DNA from: Gnetum montanum
Lineage: Eukaryota > Streptophyta > Gnetopsida > Gnetales > Gnetaceae
Reading direction: 5' to 3'
Length of the DNA: 64,000 nucleotides
Assembly (NCBI GenBank): GCA_015680685.1
Contig: MNCI01010525.1
Location: forward strand, 54,005-118,004
Part shown: one piece after another, positions 34,554 through 46,106 of the stretch
How positions within the stretch are numbered: position 1 is the stretch's first letter
Layout of the letters: every line of letters starts with the position of its first letter
The notes under the pieces: model-generated
Database searches by the model: none
The model's input: the letters and a program-made list of their open reading frames with translations, nothing else
What the model was told of the DNA's origin: nothing
Made by a program: the position numbers and the translations under genes

Positions 34554-37500
34554 TCAGCACCGTGCCAAGTTTGCCAACTGCTTGGCTACTTTCTTGTATC
34601 TGTGTGTTTGGTACATCTTCAACACATGCTGAAACCATTCATGGGCAGTGTGTTAGATTCTTGAAAGAGCCATTACATAGAAGTTTAAGAGAGGACTGAA
34701 AGTGATTAATAAGAATATAAAATTAGACATAGAACATTAAAACATCCCTTAAAATGAAAATTCCAATAACAGCTTGTCCTTAAGACGCTGTTAGGGAAGA
34801 AATTCAGCCTCTACATTATCAAAAAATTAACTAAAGTTCTATCACCAATAGTTTTGATCACAGTTAAAAATATTGCAAATACTTGAAAGCTTTAACATCT
34901 GGGGCTGCTAAATTTATCGATACCGTTTATAAGGTATAGTATCATATCCAATAAATTATATGAATATATGCACTGGCATACTATTACTAAAACTGGAGTG
35001 CTCTGTTATGTCCATGTGGAGACTCTGGGAGCTTAATGATCTTTAAGGCTCAAATTTAACCATTTTTATAAACCATTTAACAATGAGGTTTTACCCTACC
35101 GGTATGGCTCTTGGGCTGGTAACCCCAAGTCACCGGTAGCACTGAGTATGATCTCCTCGATGTAATAAAAATTTCCAGTTTCCAGTTAATATAAATCTTG
35201 GGGTGTATCTATGTTTTACTTTTTCAAGTTCCAACACCCCCATTTTTATACACCATTCCTGCATATCTCAATATAATCTATTAGGATTGAACCTGTGACC
35301 TTTAGGATGCAAACTATGAATCTTTTCAATAAACCACACAATAAACCTTACTGCTGGTCAATTCTGTAAAGCTTCTATTGAAGGGATGAAAACTTGCTTG
35401 TTTCTTAGGTATTAAGAAGGGATGATAACTTGCTTGTTTCTTAGGTATTAAGAACTGGGTTGGATCCTGAATGCAAACACTCCTTAAAGATGTTAGGCTT
35501 TCCCTTATCTATGAGCCTCCAAACCCCTCCAAGACCCCACTTGGCAGGTTGACAGGATGAGGATTGAACCTTTCAATAATGATCCTATTTATCACCATGA
35601 TTCTTAATGTTTTTCGTACCTTGATTCTCCAAGTGGAAATGAAAATGAACATATATCATCATCTAAACACGTAAACACAGTTTCAAGTAAATCTAGCCCT
35701 ACGAATGTGCACATTATGAAAAGGTCGGAAATATCATGAACAACACACAACATGACCCAATATCTGTTGACCGCACTGGTACTTCTTGTCCCTCTACTGC
35801 TTGATTAGGGCAATGCACCGTCTGTCACGAATCCTCTTGACGTGAATTTTGACTCATGTCTCCTCCTCAGCTGCTATGGTGGATTCAATTGTTGATGCTG
35901 TGGATTGATAGAAACCATGCTAGAATAGTTAAGTCCGAGTCCGCAAATTTTTTATTTCCTATAAGGATTTGCTTTGAGGTTCATATTATAATCTTCATTA
36001 TGGCTTTTAGTTGCATGTGTACTCTGTTCAGCCTTTTCTTCATGCTGATTTTATGGTTCCCGCCCTGCTGCGGTTTCTTGCTGAAGTAGTTTCCGCTATG
36101 GGTTTTTTTTTTATATAATAAATTTGGCCGCTACACCTATTTTGTGGAATTTGTAAACTCTTTAGCTTAATCTAAATTTACCTGCCTCTACCATTAACAA
36201 ACATATTAGCCAGAGTTTTTTTAAAAAAATATTTATGGTACTCAATTTGTTATTGAACCTTTAACTTAGTTACCCGAAAAAATTGCTCCGCCATTGATCC
36301 AATGGCTTAAGTTGCAATGAAGGAAACCTCCAGCATTTTAGAAATAGTTGAAGTTGGAGCTAGAAATCACAGCTGGAAGAAAAAGGTTATCAAGGGCTGT
36401 GAATTTCAAAAGAATTCTTTGAATAGCAGTTGCAATGGTGATTTACGTATTATCAGTGTATGAAGGCAAACTGGATATAATTGTATTATCAGTGTATGAA
36501 GGCAAACTGGATATAATTCTAGAACATCGATAAATCAGTTAATTCTATGCTTGGCATTGTATAATCTTCATCAATAATATATTCAGATTATCCAGAAAAT
36601 AATAAGCCGTGAAAGTTTATGTGTAGTTAATCAGAAATCCTCGTACCTGCCCTGCTAATGTTTCCCTGAAGCCTGTCAAGGCTTCTTGCAACTCCTTTGG
36701 ACAATCATCTAATGGTACCAGATATGCAGGGCGCCTGTAAATGAGGATGAATACATAAATTTGATTGTGAATGTTACATTGATGATAATGGCTGTATACA
36801 ACTGTTTAGGGATCATAGCTTTCCTGGTTTTCAATGTAATTTCTAAACATATATCAAACCCAAGGAAATTGCAGAACTGAAATATGCTCATTAGCTAAAA
36901 GAGGACTGATACTCTTAAATGCACATATTAAGCAACTATACATAGAAAGAGCTACATGTCAATGTAAGCTAGCTGGTAATGATTTACATAATCCAGAGAA
37001 GGAAGCCCCATACTCTTTTGGTTGCACTAAAGGACCAGCAAGTGCAGCAAATGACAGGTCAGCAGCAGTAAATTGTTCACCACAGATAAAAGGCCTACCA
37101 TCAGCAAGTGCATTCTCGACCTTCATAACAGAAAAAAATAAAAAATAAAAAAATCATGCCATTTAAATGGACAAAATACACTACAAGTTGGTCTATGTCC
37201 CACTAATATTTTAATACCTCTTTAAATATCGCCTGAATTTTGACAAGGGAAGCATGTTTTGCACCAGGCTTATTGCAGCCCAGTGAATAGTACATTAAAG
37301 GCCTTAAAATGGGCATGAAACACCAGGTTAAGCATCTTTCCCAATAACCAGCACCTGAAATTCAGTTTACTTTATTAAGGATTTAATCAAAAAGTACATG
37401 ATTTTCTTAAAACTACTAAATTGGATCGCGGACATAGAGATTCACGTGCTCAACCATCAAACATTCAGGAACAAAGGTAGACAGATAAAGCATCAATTAA

Positions 37501-40500
37501 AGAGTACCCTCTGATAAGACTGGAAGGATCTACAAGATGCTAACACCATATGTATTATGTTTGGTTATGGTTGCTAGGATATAGTGTTAAAGTTGTAATA
37601 AAGCAACAAATCCTATGCAGTGAAACCCAACAAACATGGAGAGGGTGGCATAAATCTGACATGAAATCATTAAGGTCCACTAACCCGGGCCAAAAGACTT
37701 GTAACCAAAGCTGACACGAGGCTTCTGAAGAATCTTCTAAGATGAAAAGTTTTCTAATGAAGATGCAGTTGATATCATTCTCCATGTCAATGCCATATTC
37801 TATCTATATACTGGGCGCTTGATTCAAGCAAAAGCTTAGAATACTTGATGTAATTGAAATTTTCACATCCAAGGCTTTTTCCAAAGTGAATTGCTGCAAA
37901 TTTGTTTCTGCCATTTTCCCATTTTGTATTGCCTGATTGTCCATAAACCAATAATCTAATATAGTGTTTTCATTGACCTAGATCGCCGGTAAACACCAAT
38001 TTGATCCTTTATGAACCCAAAATTGAAACTGAAATAAATTTCAAAAGCTTCTTTCATACAGTGTAACCTAAGGATAATAATGGTAGCCAAAATAGCTCTA
38101 ACAAGTTATTGGCTACAATACGTTAACCCTCAAAAAATTGTATATTAAAGAGGTATTTTTCAGTAAACATGGATGTCTTCTCAACTAACTTTTGCAAGAA
38201 CAATTTATAAATAATGTAGATTGTCAAAGAAAATATAATGAAAGTTTCTGTAAGAGTCAACCAATGAGGAAGGAGAGCATGTAAGTTGCAGTAGCTACAG
38301 AAGAACCAAAGAATTCTGGCCCATAAAATACAGCCAAAGATATAAAACACGTAATCACCAAGCTGTTAATAATGACCAAAGTAAAACATCTTCTCTAAAA
38401 AAAATTAATTCTAACACCACTATTGGTGAGCATGATAAGACTTGAGAAATACTAAAATAAATTTTGATTATGTTTATGAGCTACATAACATGAAAGCTAC
38501 AATATTTTAAGAAACTTCTATTTAATTTTTAAAGAATTACAAATCCATTAAGACTTGGTACACACTTACCAACACTCAAAATCTTATAGCTGTGTTTGTT
38601 ATATAGCAAATAGCAATACATAAAGCGCCTGACATGTGGACCTAATATCTTATTAAATTTTGAATCTGCAACAAATCAGAAAAATACATCAAGCTTCAGA
38701 AAGCAACTAATAAATAACATTAAATAAAATTTTGTTAATGTTTAAAGATGAAAGCATGTCACTTTGGAGACAGGCATGTGATGCATTTATCTTGCAACAG
38801 AAGAAACTATTCAGTGTATGAATTAAGCATTATTATTATATTATATAAAATATTAACCAGTTAGGCTGAGGTTCCTCAAGGGACTAATGATTGGATAAGT
38901 ATTGCATCAAGACATTGATCTGATATGGCTTAGATTCAACTTTAAAGGCAGTTTTGATTCATGATTATTTTGATCACAAGACTTTTGTCCTTACAATTTT
39001 TCCATTGGCATGCTTTTGCATCTAGACTTGGATCTATAATGAATTGCTACAAACTAATGGATTTTCGTAGAATTTCAGCAATAAAAGTTTAGTCAACCTT
39101 ATGGAAGCTTGGCTCATGGTTTTCGAAATCAAACTTGGGGTTATTACTAGTAAGATTTAACCTTTCTTCTATCCTATATTCCCTATAAAATCACGAGTAT
39201 AACTGTCAAATTTTTTACAGAATTGAAAATGAACCTTTTGTTTGAACATAAAATTTTAAGGTATGTACTACAATCAAGGTGGTGTTGTATGTAAATTTCA
39301 TCAGTAGAGCTATAGGAAACCTGAATTCTCTGCATTTGCCCATTACAAAAAGTCTTAAATCTGGCTTTAGTAGATTTCAAAGAAAATAATTTTGTACAGC
39401 CTTTTCAATTGATAGCTTCAGAAAGGTTAAATGTATTTAAAGTTATACATGTATTCTAAAAGCTAAGACAAATATTAAATTTGAAAGCTACGGCTAACCC
39501 CATTCCTCCAGAGTCTGGTAAAGGCTTGAAGGGTATAGATGATCTACTTCAGCTTCAATATGCTTGTCTGCAAGCTTCAGGATATCAGATGATTCATTCA
39601 AAACCACTTTATTTCTCCCCTCCCCTAATACTAGCTTGGGACAACTGGTTCCCTGACCCAAGCCTCTGAAATTAAAATACACAAATGAGTTCTGTCACAA
39701 GTGCATGAATAAAAAACTTGAAAACCCAAAAAAAAGAGAGTTCAAAGCTGAACCATGAAATTTAATTTTATGGTTAAAAAGAATTATCAACCAAATGTTT
39801 GCAAAGTTTTATGTTCGGTAGTGTGATTATCACATGTCCTTGTAGTATCATTCAGAAAACTGTGCAAACCTTGTGTACAAAAAATGGAAAACAGGAGCAT
39901 GCTTTGTTTCTTGGTAAGTTAGTCCAGCATAATCCAAAGCCCAACGTGCCTGTCAATTATGTAGAAACCTGTTAAATTAGACACTACAAGATCTAAAGAC
40001 TATATTGAATGATAACAGCAGCAGAATCAGTTACCTTTTCACAGAAATGAGAGGGTGCTGGGATTCAGATCCAAATTTGCATACAGACAGCAGAAAAACA
40101 AAGTCAGAAACAAAGAATTAAATTTCTCGGTGAAAAGGGAGGCTACTTATGATTTCCCCTTGAATCATTTTTTTACCCCCTCTCGACATCTAGTTCTTAT
40201 TTTGATGAAAAAAATGTTAGCTACATTGTTCTACTCCAATTATTCAAGATGTCATTAACTATAAAATCAAATAAAATTTATAAATGTGATTTTCTTTGGC
40301 AAGATTCAGAAGGAGGTAAAAAAAATCATTTATTTAATTGGGATATAGGTTATCATCCATGGGAAGGTGGTGGACTTGGACTTAAAAAATTGCATTATTT
40401 GTGTATACTTCTTTCAGGAAAGTTAGCTTGGAGAATTAGGAATAAAAATGTCATATGGGTTCAAGTAATGAAAGTTAAATATTTGAACTATAAAACAGAC

Positions 40501-43166
40501 TTTCTAGAAGGATCACATATTATTGGTTCCTTTACAATATGGGCAGGACGTGGACAAGTATGTACCTGGACAAGAAATTACTACATGAAATCTTAGAATG
40601 GAGAGGAATGGTCTTAGGGAAATTAACATTCTTACAAAGTGGCAGAGGCTTATGATACCTTATGCATAGGTCAAGTGGATAAAGAAGTTGTTTGCTCAAA
40701 GAAGGCAAGTCTAATCCCCAAAGTTCAGGTCTTCGTTGGATTGGCACAAAAAGGAACAACTTTAGCAATAAATAATTTGGATGGATGATGTTTGATAGAT
40801 GTTGTTTGTGTATAAATGCTTGCAAAAATGGCAATCATATCTTTTTGTGCTACCTTGCACCTACCCATATTGGGAAGAGAGTGTGGAAAGCTACAAATCA
40901 ACATTTCATTATGCCTAAATCTTTACATGATCTTGCAGCAGCTTGGACTTGGATCAGTAGAACTTAAGGCACTAGCAGATTTTAGAATCCTTTGCTAGCA
41001 CCTGTAATCTTTCAAATTTGGAAGGAAAAAAACAGAAAGACTTTTGAAGGGATACAAATCAATCTAGATAATCGTAGCTAGCAGTAAAAAATTGAAAGAG
41101 GAATATGATATATAAAATGAATCTTGACTACCTGAGTCTTTAGCTTTACACAATTATAATTTCTATTGCCAAGGCTAGGATTTTGATATGATTATTTTAT
41201 TTTTTATGACTTTGATTCTCTTCTTTTGGTTGACCATTAAGATCCCAAGAATAATACCATTTTCCTTCAAATTTGATTTTATTAATATAATCTCTTCTTT
41301 CTCAAAAAAAATTAAAAAAAGATGTTGACTGAAAACTTGTAACTTCAAGCCCTTTATCATAAAATATTCAAAACAATAGACCAAGATGGATTACCAGAGA
41401 ACAAGCTCAAAATGGTGAAGTAAGTTTAAATTAAACCCTGATTGAGAACCATGGCCCAATAAAATATTAAGGAATTAGAATAAATGGCACTTTAATACAT
41501 ATGGGTTCTATATAAATTAGCTCGATTAGGTAAAAACCTAGATAGAGAAATCTTTCCTTCACACGTGGATTCCAACAGCATACAATGTCATTATACTTCA
41601 TAAATACATAGTATCAATTATTCCCATGTAAATTTGTCATGACAAATTTACTAAAAAGGCAAGTGTCCATCATTTTTAGATCATATATAACATGTGACAA
41701 AGGAATCCATGATAGGCATGATCTGATGTTGTCAAATCATCCTAGCATGAACCATCCTCTGTCTAAGTACGTTGTCAGCCTCCTAGAAAGTACCATCTTT
41801 CCATGATTAATGCTTCCTCAAAACTACACTAAGCAATCTCCATTGCAGAAATCCTAGTCAACATAATCAAATCCACTGTAACACAATAGATATAGGCTAT
41901 ACCAACAAGTCCAGACATCTGCAAACAGTGTTGCTGTCTTCTTGTTTTTTATGAGCCTTACTTCGAATTATAGAATGTTGGCTATGCAATGCACAACATT
42001 CAAGATGTAGACCCCTGCATCTACCTTCCAAAGCTTTAGTGCAGTCATTTTGCATTAATGTTGAACATATATATATGATTTATATCCTACAGGCTTCATA
42101 TCTGTGGTCGTTGTAACTAGCCATGTAGGAGTTCAACATCATATCTGATGAGCATAGAATCTGACGACTGTTAGGTACAGAGCACACTTGAACATAGGTG
42201 GTTGTCACAATGAAGTATGGAAATGGTTGCTGTTTTACATTTATTTCACAATGAGGATGTTCCATCAATAGAAAGTTGTAAGTTCTTCGATATATTTGAA
42301 ACAAGACAAATTATTCCTTTGCACTAATCATTCTATCTTGCGAACTACTTGTGAATTGCAACTTTAGTTAATGTATTTATTTATTTTTTGTTGTTGTTGT
42401 CATTATATGGTACTCATTTCTAGATCATTTTTCCGTACAAATTTTGACTGGTGAAAACATTCGAAATCACTTGAAACGATAAAGACATGGAAACTATCTT
42501 AAATGAATTTAAAATTGTCTAAACCATCATCCTACCTCGTAAATAAATTCAGTGCTCCTCCAAGATTACCTACGAACACATTCAAATAGCTAAAAGAAAA
42601 TCCCGATGGTTAAAATTTGGCGTCTCAATAACCGTATCTTAGCTTCCTGTTCACACTATTTGGCCCAAAATAACAAGCTAACGATTTCCTTTCAATATCT
42701 TATTAGAAGGGAAAGATAACAATTCAAACTGAATCGTTCAGATAGAGTGAATATGTTGAAACTATTAATTATTCCTTTGATATCGGGTCATGCAAGGTGG
42801 ATATTAAAAGGTTGGAATCAAACATCCAAGGGATCCTCAAACTGGACGCATCATTATAGTGACTTGTGTCCAAGTCCATGAGATGTAGCTATTTTTTTGC
42901 AACTGCCCTGAACATTGAAGACCTGAAACTAAACAGTTGTCCCTTGTGAACCAAAAATCACGAATGGAAAATCGGAAACAGCTTCCATAACAATTTTTAG
43001 ATAAAAGTTATCAACGAAATTCGCAAGTACCAATCATGGACGTTTCGTTGCAAATTAGCAGCTACGGAAAATCAGAAAGCCACAGGAATCAAGTTTACCA
43101 TGCAATGAAAGGAGAAATGAAAAAAAAAATCATACCAATGGAGATAAGATGAATAGCAGAAGCCAT
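34554..43166 (-). CDS. Glutathione S-transferase superfamily protein, nine exons, 267 aa
   Basis: Exons on the minus strand, from the start: 43166-43136, 40057-40035, 39949-39870, 39665-39499, 38665-38570, 37354-37218, 37120-36988, 36708-36647, 34628-34554 (stop TGA). All introns are GT-AG and the 804 joined bases have no internal stop. The thioredoxin-like N-terminal domain (about residues 4-80) has PSHFCEKARWALDYAG (Ser13 or Cys16 as candidate catalytic residue), the cis-Pro at 54 (TSCPKL) and the glutathione-binding Glu69-Ser70 (NESSDIL). The helical C-terminal domain includes the N-capping box FTAADLSFAAL (Thr196-Asp199) and ends KMYQTHRYKK. There is no signal or transit peptide, so a cytosolic location is inferred. 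The likely role is glutathione conjugation or reduction of an unknown substrate. The class is not assigned: nine exons and this motif are unlike tau or phi. Exon 8 has an alternative upstream acceptor (see findings). Confidence 0.85.
40090..41320 (+). mobile_element. LINE fragment N in GST intron 1 (antisense)
   Basis: The plus-strand frame at 40249-40596 matches the C-terminal part of plant L1-type ORF2: CDFLWQDSEGGKKNHLFNWD, GGGLGLKKL, LLSGKLAWRI, VIWVQVMKVKYL. Next comes the zinc-binding RVT segment (CCLCINACKNGNHIFLCYL, near 40800-40860). The 3' end is AT- and CT-rich with an A-rich tail at 41303-41320. It is 5'-truncated, as is usual for LINEs; the left end is approximate. It is opposite in strand to the GST gene and lies between exons 1 and 2. 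The tail is also present in the left duplicate (1-35). Confidence 0.82.
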
Positions 43167-44198
43167 TAAACTCTGAAGGATGAATGATCACAGATTGAAT
43201 ATGGAGGGAAGGAAGGATCACGAAGCAAGCACTGTAAGCGGCAACATTAACTGAGATGGCACAAATTAGCAATTGTGAGAATTCCACGCAGAAGAGAACA
43301 ACTACCGGAAAATCCTTCTTCCGCATTAATAGCCTGCGTTTTCTTTCTTGTTTTTACTTGTCGATCTAAAGCGTTAGACTGAAAGCAGGTAAGCTCAGCA
43401 AAATAATTAATGAAGTGACTGTGACTCGAAATACAATCTGGTGGCAAATGCAGAGTGAGTGCTTCCTGATCATTGAATTGAGCTTCCTTCCGGTTTCACA
43501 GAGATTACGCAATCAAACCCTGATCAGGATGACGTTTGAACCAGGAAAAAGGTCGACAAGGGATTGTCCATGTGCTGGTAGTATTATTATTATGGGTCAT
43601 CAGAAAGGTCGATAAGGAATTGTAGGTAACAGCATTCCTTCCGCAATAAGTTACAAATTCGAATTTTATAAAGTTTAAGTTCCTGAAAGCTTTATGTTTC
43701 CATGACCCCTCACGTTTACTAAATTAGCCGAAGCTTTATACCAGGAATACACCTTCAAACTAACGCCTAAGTGGATTGTTATCTCATGGTCTAAAGTGTT
43801 ATTTAGGTCGGTGTTAGTACAAAACTTCATTCCATAAGGTGACTTGTGAATAAGATGCAGTTCGCTTAGTTAACAATTAGGTGACCTATGTTGATGCATG
43901 CTTGTCCACCTAGCCTCGTGGACACATTCTTGTCGATGCATTCTTGGATATGTTGGCACATGTGTTGATGCTGATCCTCCCTAAGCCTATATAAATATGC
44001 ACACTAACCACATTTATGATAGCTTTCGTCATTCTCTTAGCGAAGCTTTTGCACTTTTCTTCTATAGAACTTGGTGAAATTTCCCTATGAGTACTTGCAC
44101 CATGGATTAAAATAATTGTACAAAGTTTTATTTAAGTGCAAAATGTACCTGGACATTGTTGCATGATGGAAACACAATTAAGATTTTTTCTCTCCATT
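41285..44198. repeat. Segmental duplication, copy 2
   Basis: The counterpart of 1-4789 without the solo LTR. It covers the LINE tail, the proximal part of GST intron 1, exon 1, the 5' flank and the first 300 bases of LTR D. Element D must have inserted upstream of GST before the duplication, since both copies carry its LTR at the same place. Confidence 0.92.
43167..43891 (-). promoter_or_regulatory. 5' flank of the GST gene
   Basis: About 725 bases lie between the GST start codon and LTR D, colinear with the left copy. The sequence just upstream of the ATG (CATTCATCCTTCAGAGTTTA) is free of upstream ATGs in the last 40 bases except one overlapping ATCATTC context. I see no clear TATA box. A short frame, 43447-43247, is conserved in both copies but unrecognised. 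Confidence 0.4.
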
Positions 44199-44749
44199 GT
44201 AGCACTTGGATTAGCATTCAGTTTATTTATAAGCATTTTACTTGACATGCAATTTACTTTCCTATACTTAAGCATTAATATATTTTTTTTCATAGTAACA
44301 TGAGCATAACCACTTCAAGCATAATATACTAATGCTTGGTAATCCCATCAATGAATACTTGGTATGCCCAACAATAAACACTTGGTAACCTAGTGATGTT
44401 AGTATAAGTTCAAGATTTCTGTAGAAAGTGGGAATGAATACTCTACATTTAAAATAGTTTAGCCATTAATTAGTTAAGGTTTAATATTTTAATTACTTAT
44501 TATCTTAACACTTTTAAAGATAAAAAATAATAAAATTATAAATACAAATATCTCACACCTCAATCATACTTAGCCATATGGATGAAATTAACACAAAAGA
44601 TGATTGGGAAGAAAAGGACCAATAACCTCATATTTGACTATCTCGAAAGAAAGCTACTTAGGTAGAAGGAGTCCATGGACTTCAACCAAATTAGATAGAC
44701 ATGCTTGTGATTCATATGGTTGGGCATATAGAATACCTGCTGCTCATCA
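43892..44749 (+). repeat. 5' LTR of element D (about 858 bp)
   Basis: Starts near TGATGCATGC and ends CTGCTCATCA. The TATA box TATATAAATA is at 43988-43997. Its first 300 bases are duplicated at 4480-4789. The 5' boundary is approximate. Confidence 0.72.
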
Positions 44750-44750
44750 T

Positions 44751-44769
44751 TGGTGTTGTTGTTGGGGAC
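44751..44769 (+). promoter_or_regulatory. Primer binding site of element D (tRNA-Asp type, decayed)
   Basis: TGGTGTTGTTGTTGGGGAC, one base after the LTR end. The differences from the tRNA-Asp complement are mostly C-to-T changes, as expected for methylated repeats. Confidence 0.6.
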
Positions 44770-44904
44770 TTTGTCTTTTAGCTATGTGTGCTAAATGTTT
44801 TAGATAGTGAAATTATGCAAAGATCATTGTAGGAGTATAAAGTATCATCCTTAGAAAAATAATAATATTTTATTTAAGGCACACTACAAAAAGAGCAAAC
44901 TAAA

Positions 44905-45112
44905 ATGTCTTCTTCTCGCAGGTTTGATTCTCCACCTGCTCATGATGTTAACAAGCAACATGATAGGACTAGGAAAATGCTAATGATATACCTCAACAAC
45001 TAAAGGTTGTCTATGCTCATTTAAATCCTTATTATCTAGATTTTACTTTCATCCTTCGCAAGGATGAGCAGCTACATTGGAGAGTCTTGGAGAGAAACGT
45101 TGTGTTGCCTCT
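44905..45112 (+). pseudogene. Element D gag, first part
   Basis: The ATG at 44905 (MSSSRRFDSPPAHD) is followed by the first half of the conserved N-terminal module, read as DFTFILRKDEQLHWRVLE and then VVLPL at the junction. The frame is interrupted at 45113 by LTR E within the module. Confidence 0.72.
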
Positions 45113-45946
45113 TGATGAATTACATTGTTTCATTTGCTCTGATGTTGGATATCCAATGTCGAAGCTTAAATGCAACATCAAGTATTTGACGTCGGGGCTA
45201 TACGTTGGCCTATAAATAGAGCACCTGGGCTCTCGATTTGGATGAGTTTTTGTAGTTTTCAATCAAAGTAGCAAAGCTCTTACAATTTATTCTCTCTAGA
45301 GTTAAAATATTTTTTGAGTGCACGTAGAAGGAGTCTAAGTGTGTACAGTTCTTTGTTTGAACACTGATGTACCTAAGCACAGTATTGTGATGGGAATAAA
45401 AATGAACTCTTTTAACAATCCTTGCAGCACTGAGAATAAATTAATGTTCTTTTAATACCCTTTACTTTCATGCACTTTACTACATTTAAATTAAGTAATT
45501 AATTTCTAGTTGTTAATGAACACAAGCATGACCACTTTGAGCATACATATAGTACTTGGTAACCCAACAACACTTAACGTTTGGTATCCTAGTAGCACTA
45601 TATGTGTTCAAGATGTATCTAAGAAAGTGGGATAGTTACTTGTGTTAGGCTAGCTAGGTAGTAGATGAATTAGATTTTAAATTACTTTACCTTTTATTCT
45701 TGTTGTAAGTGATCAAAATTATAAAACATAAAATAAGAAAAAATTATGTACCTCAATTACACGTAAACCATACCCATGAGCTTGACAAGTGTAGTTGGGA
45801 AGACAATGAACTTTCTCAATGCCCATTTCACTTCCTAGAAGAACTAGTGTACTAGAGAACTATAGGTCCACGAAACTCCACCAAATTGTGCATAAATACC
45901 TTAGTGATTCGTATGGTTGGGCATAGGGGTACCTCATTGCTCATCA
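45113..45946 (+). repeat. 5' LTR of element E (834 bp)
   Basis: Starts TGATGAATTACATTG and ends CATTGCTCATCA. The TATA region CCTATAAATAGAGC lies near 45210. A polyadenylation-type GGGAATAAAAATG lies near 45395. It aligns with the 3' LTR at 52128-53104. Confidence 0.82.
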
Positions 45947-45947
45947 T

Positions 45948-45966
45948 TAGTGCTATTGTTGGGGAC
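45948..45966 (+). promoter_or_regulatory. Primer binding site of element E (tRNA-Asp type, decayed)
   Basis: TAGTGCTATTGTTGGGGAC, one base after the LTR end. Confidence 0.6.
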
Positions 45967-46106
45967 CTTTTGGTTGTTTTGTGCACTATCTAGGACCTAG
46001 TGAAATTATTTAAATCATTGGAACAAACCTTAGAGTTGTATCACATCTTAAGATTACTACAAAAATATTTAGAAGCACACTGTGATTTTTATTTTTCTAA
46101 CATAAA

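Noticed and set aside
34406-34699. 97-codon plus-strand frame
   Set aside because: It lies opposite GST exon 9 (34628-34554) and its flanks. The minus-strand reading is supported by splicing phase and GST motifs.
36709-36891. 60-codon minus-strand frame ending ALHIWYH
   Set aside because: It is intron 7 plus the out-of-phase reading of the sequence before exon 8; no support as a separate gene.
43247-43447. Short minus-strand frame conserved in both GST copies (also 3826-4026)
   Set aside because: Conservation is explained by the recent segmental duplication. It is not in phase with the GST exons and shows no motif. It could be a transcribed leader but cannot be supported as a gene.
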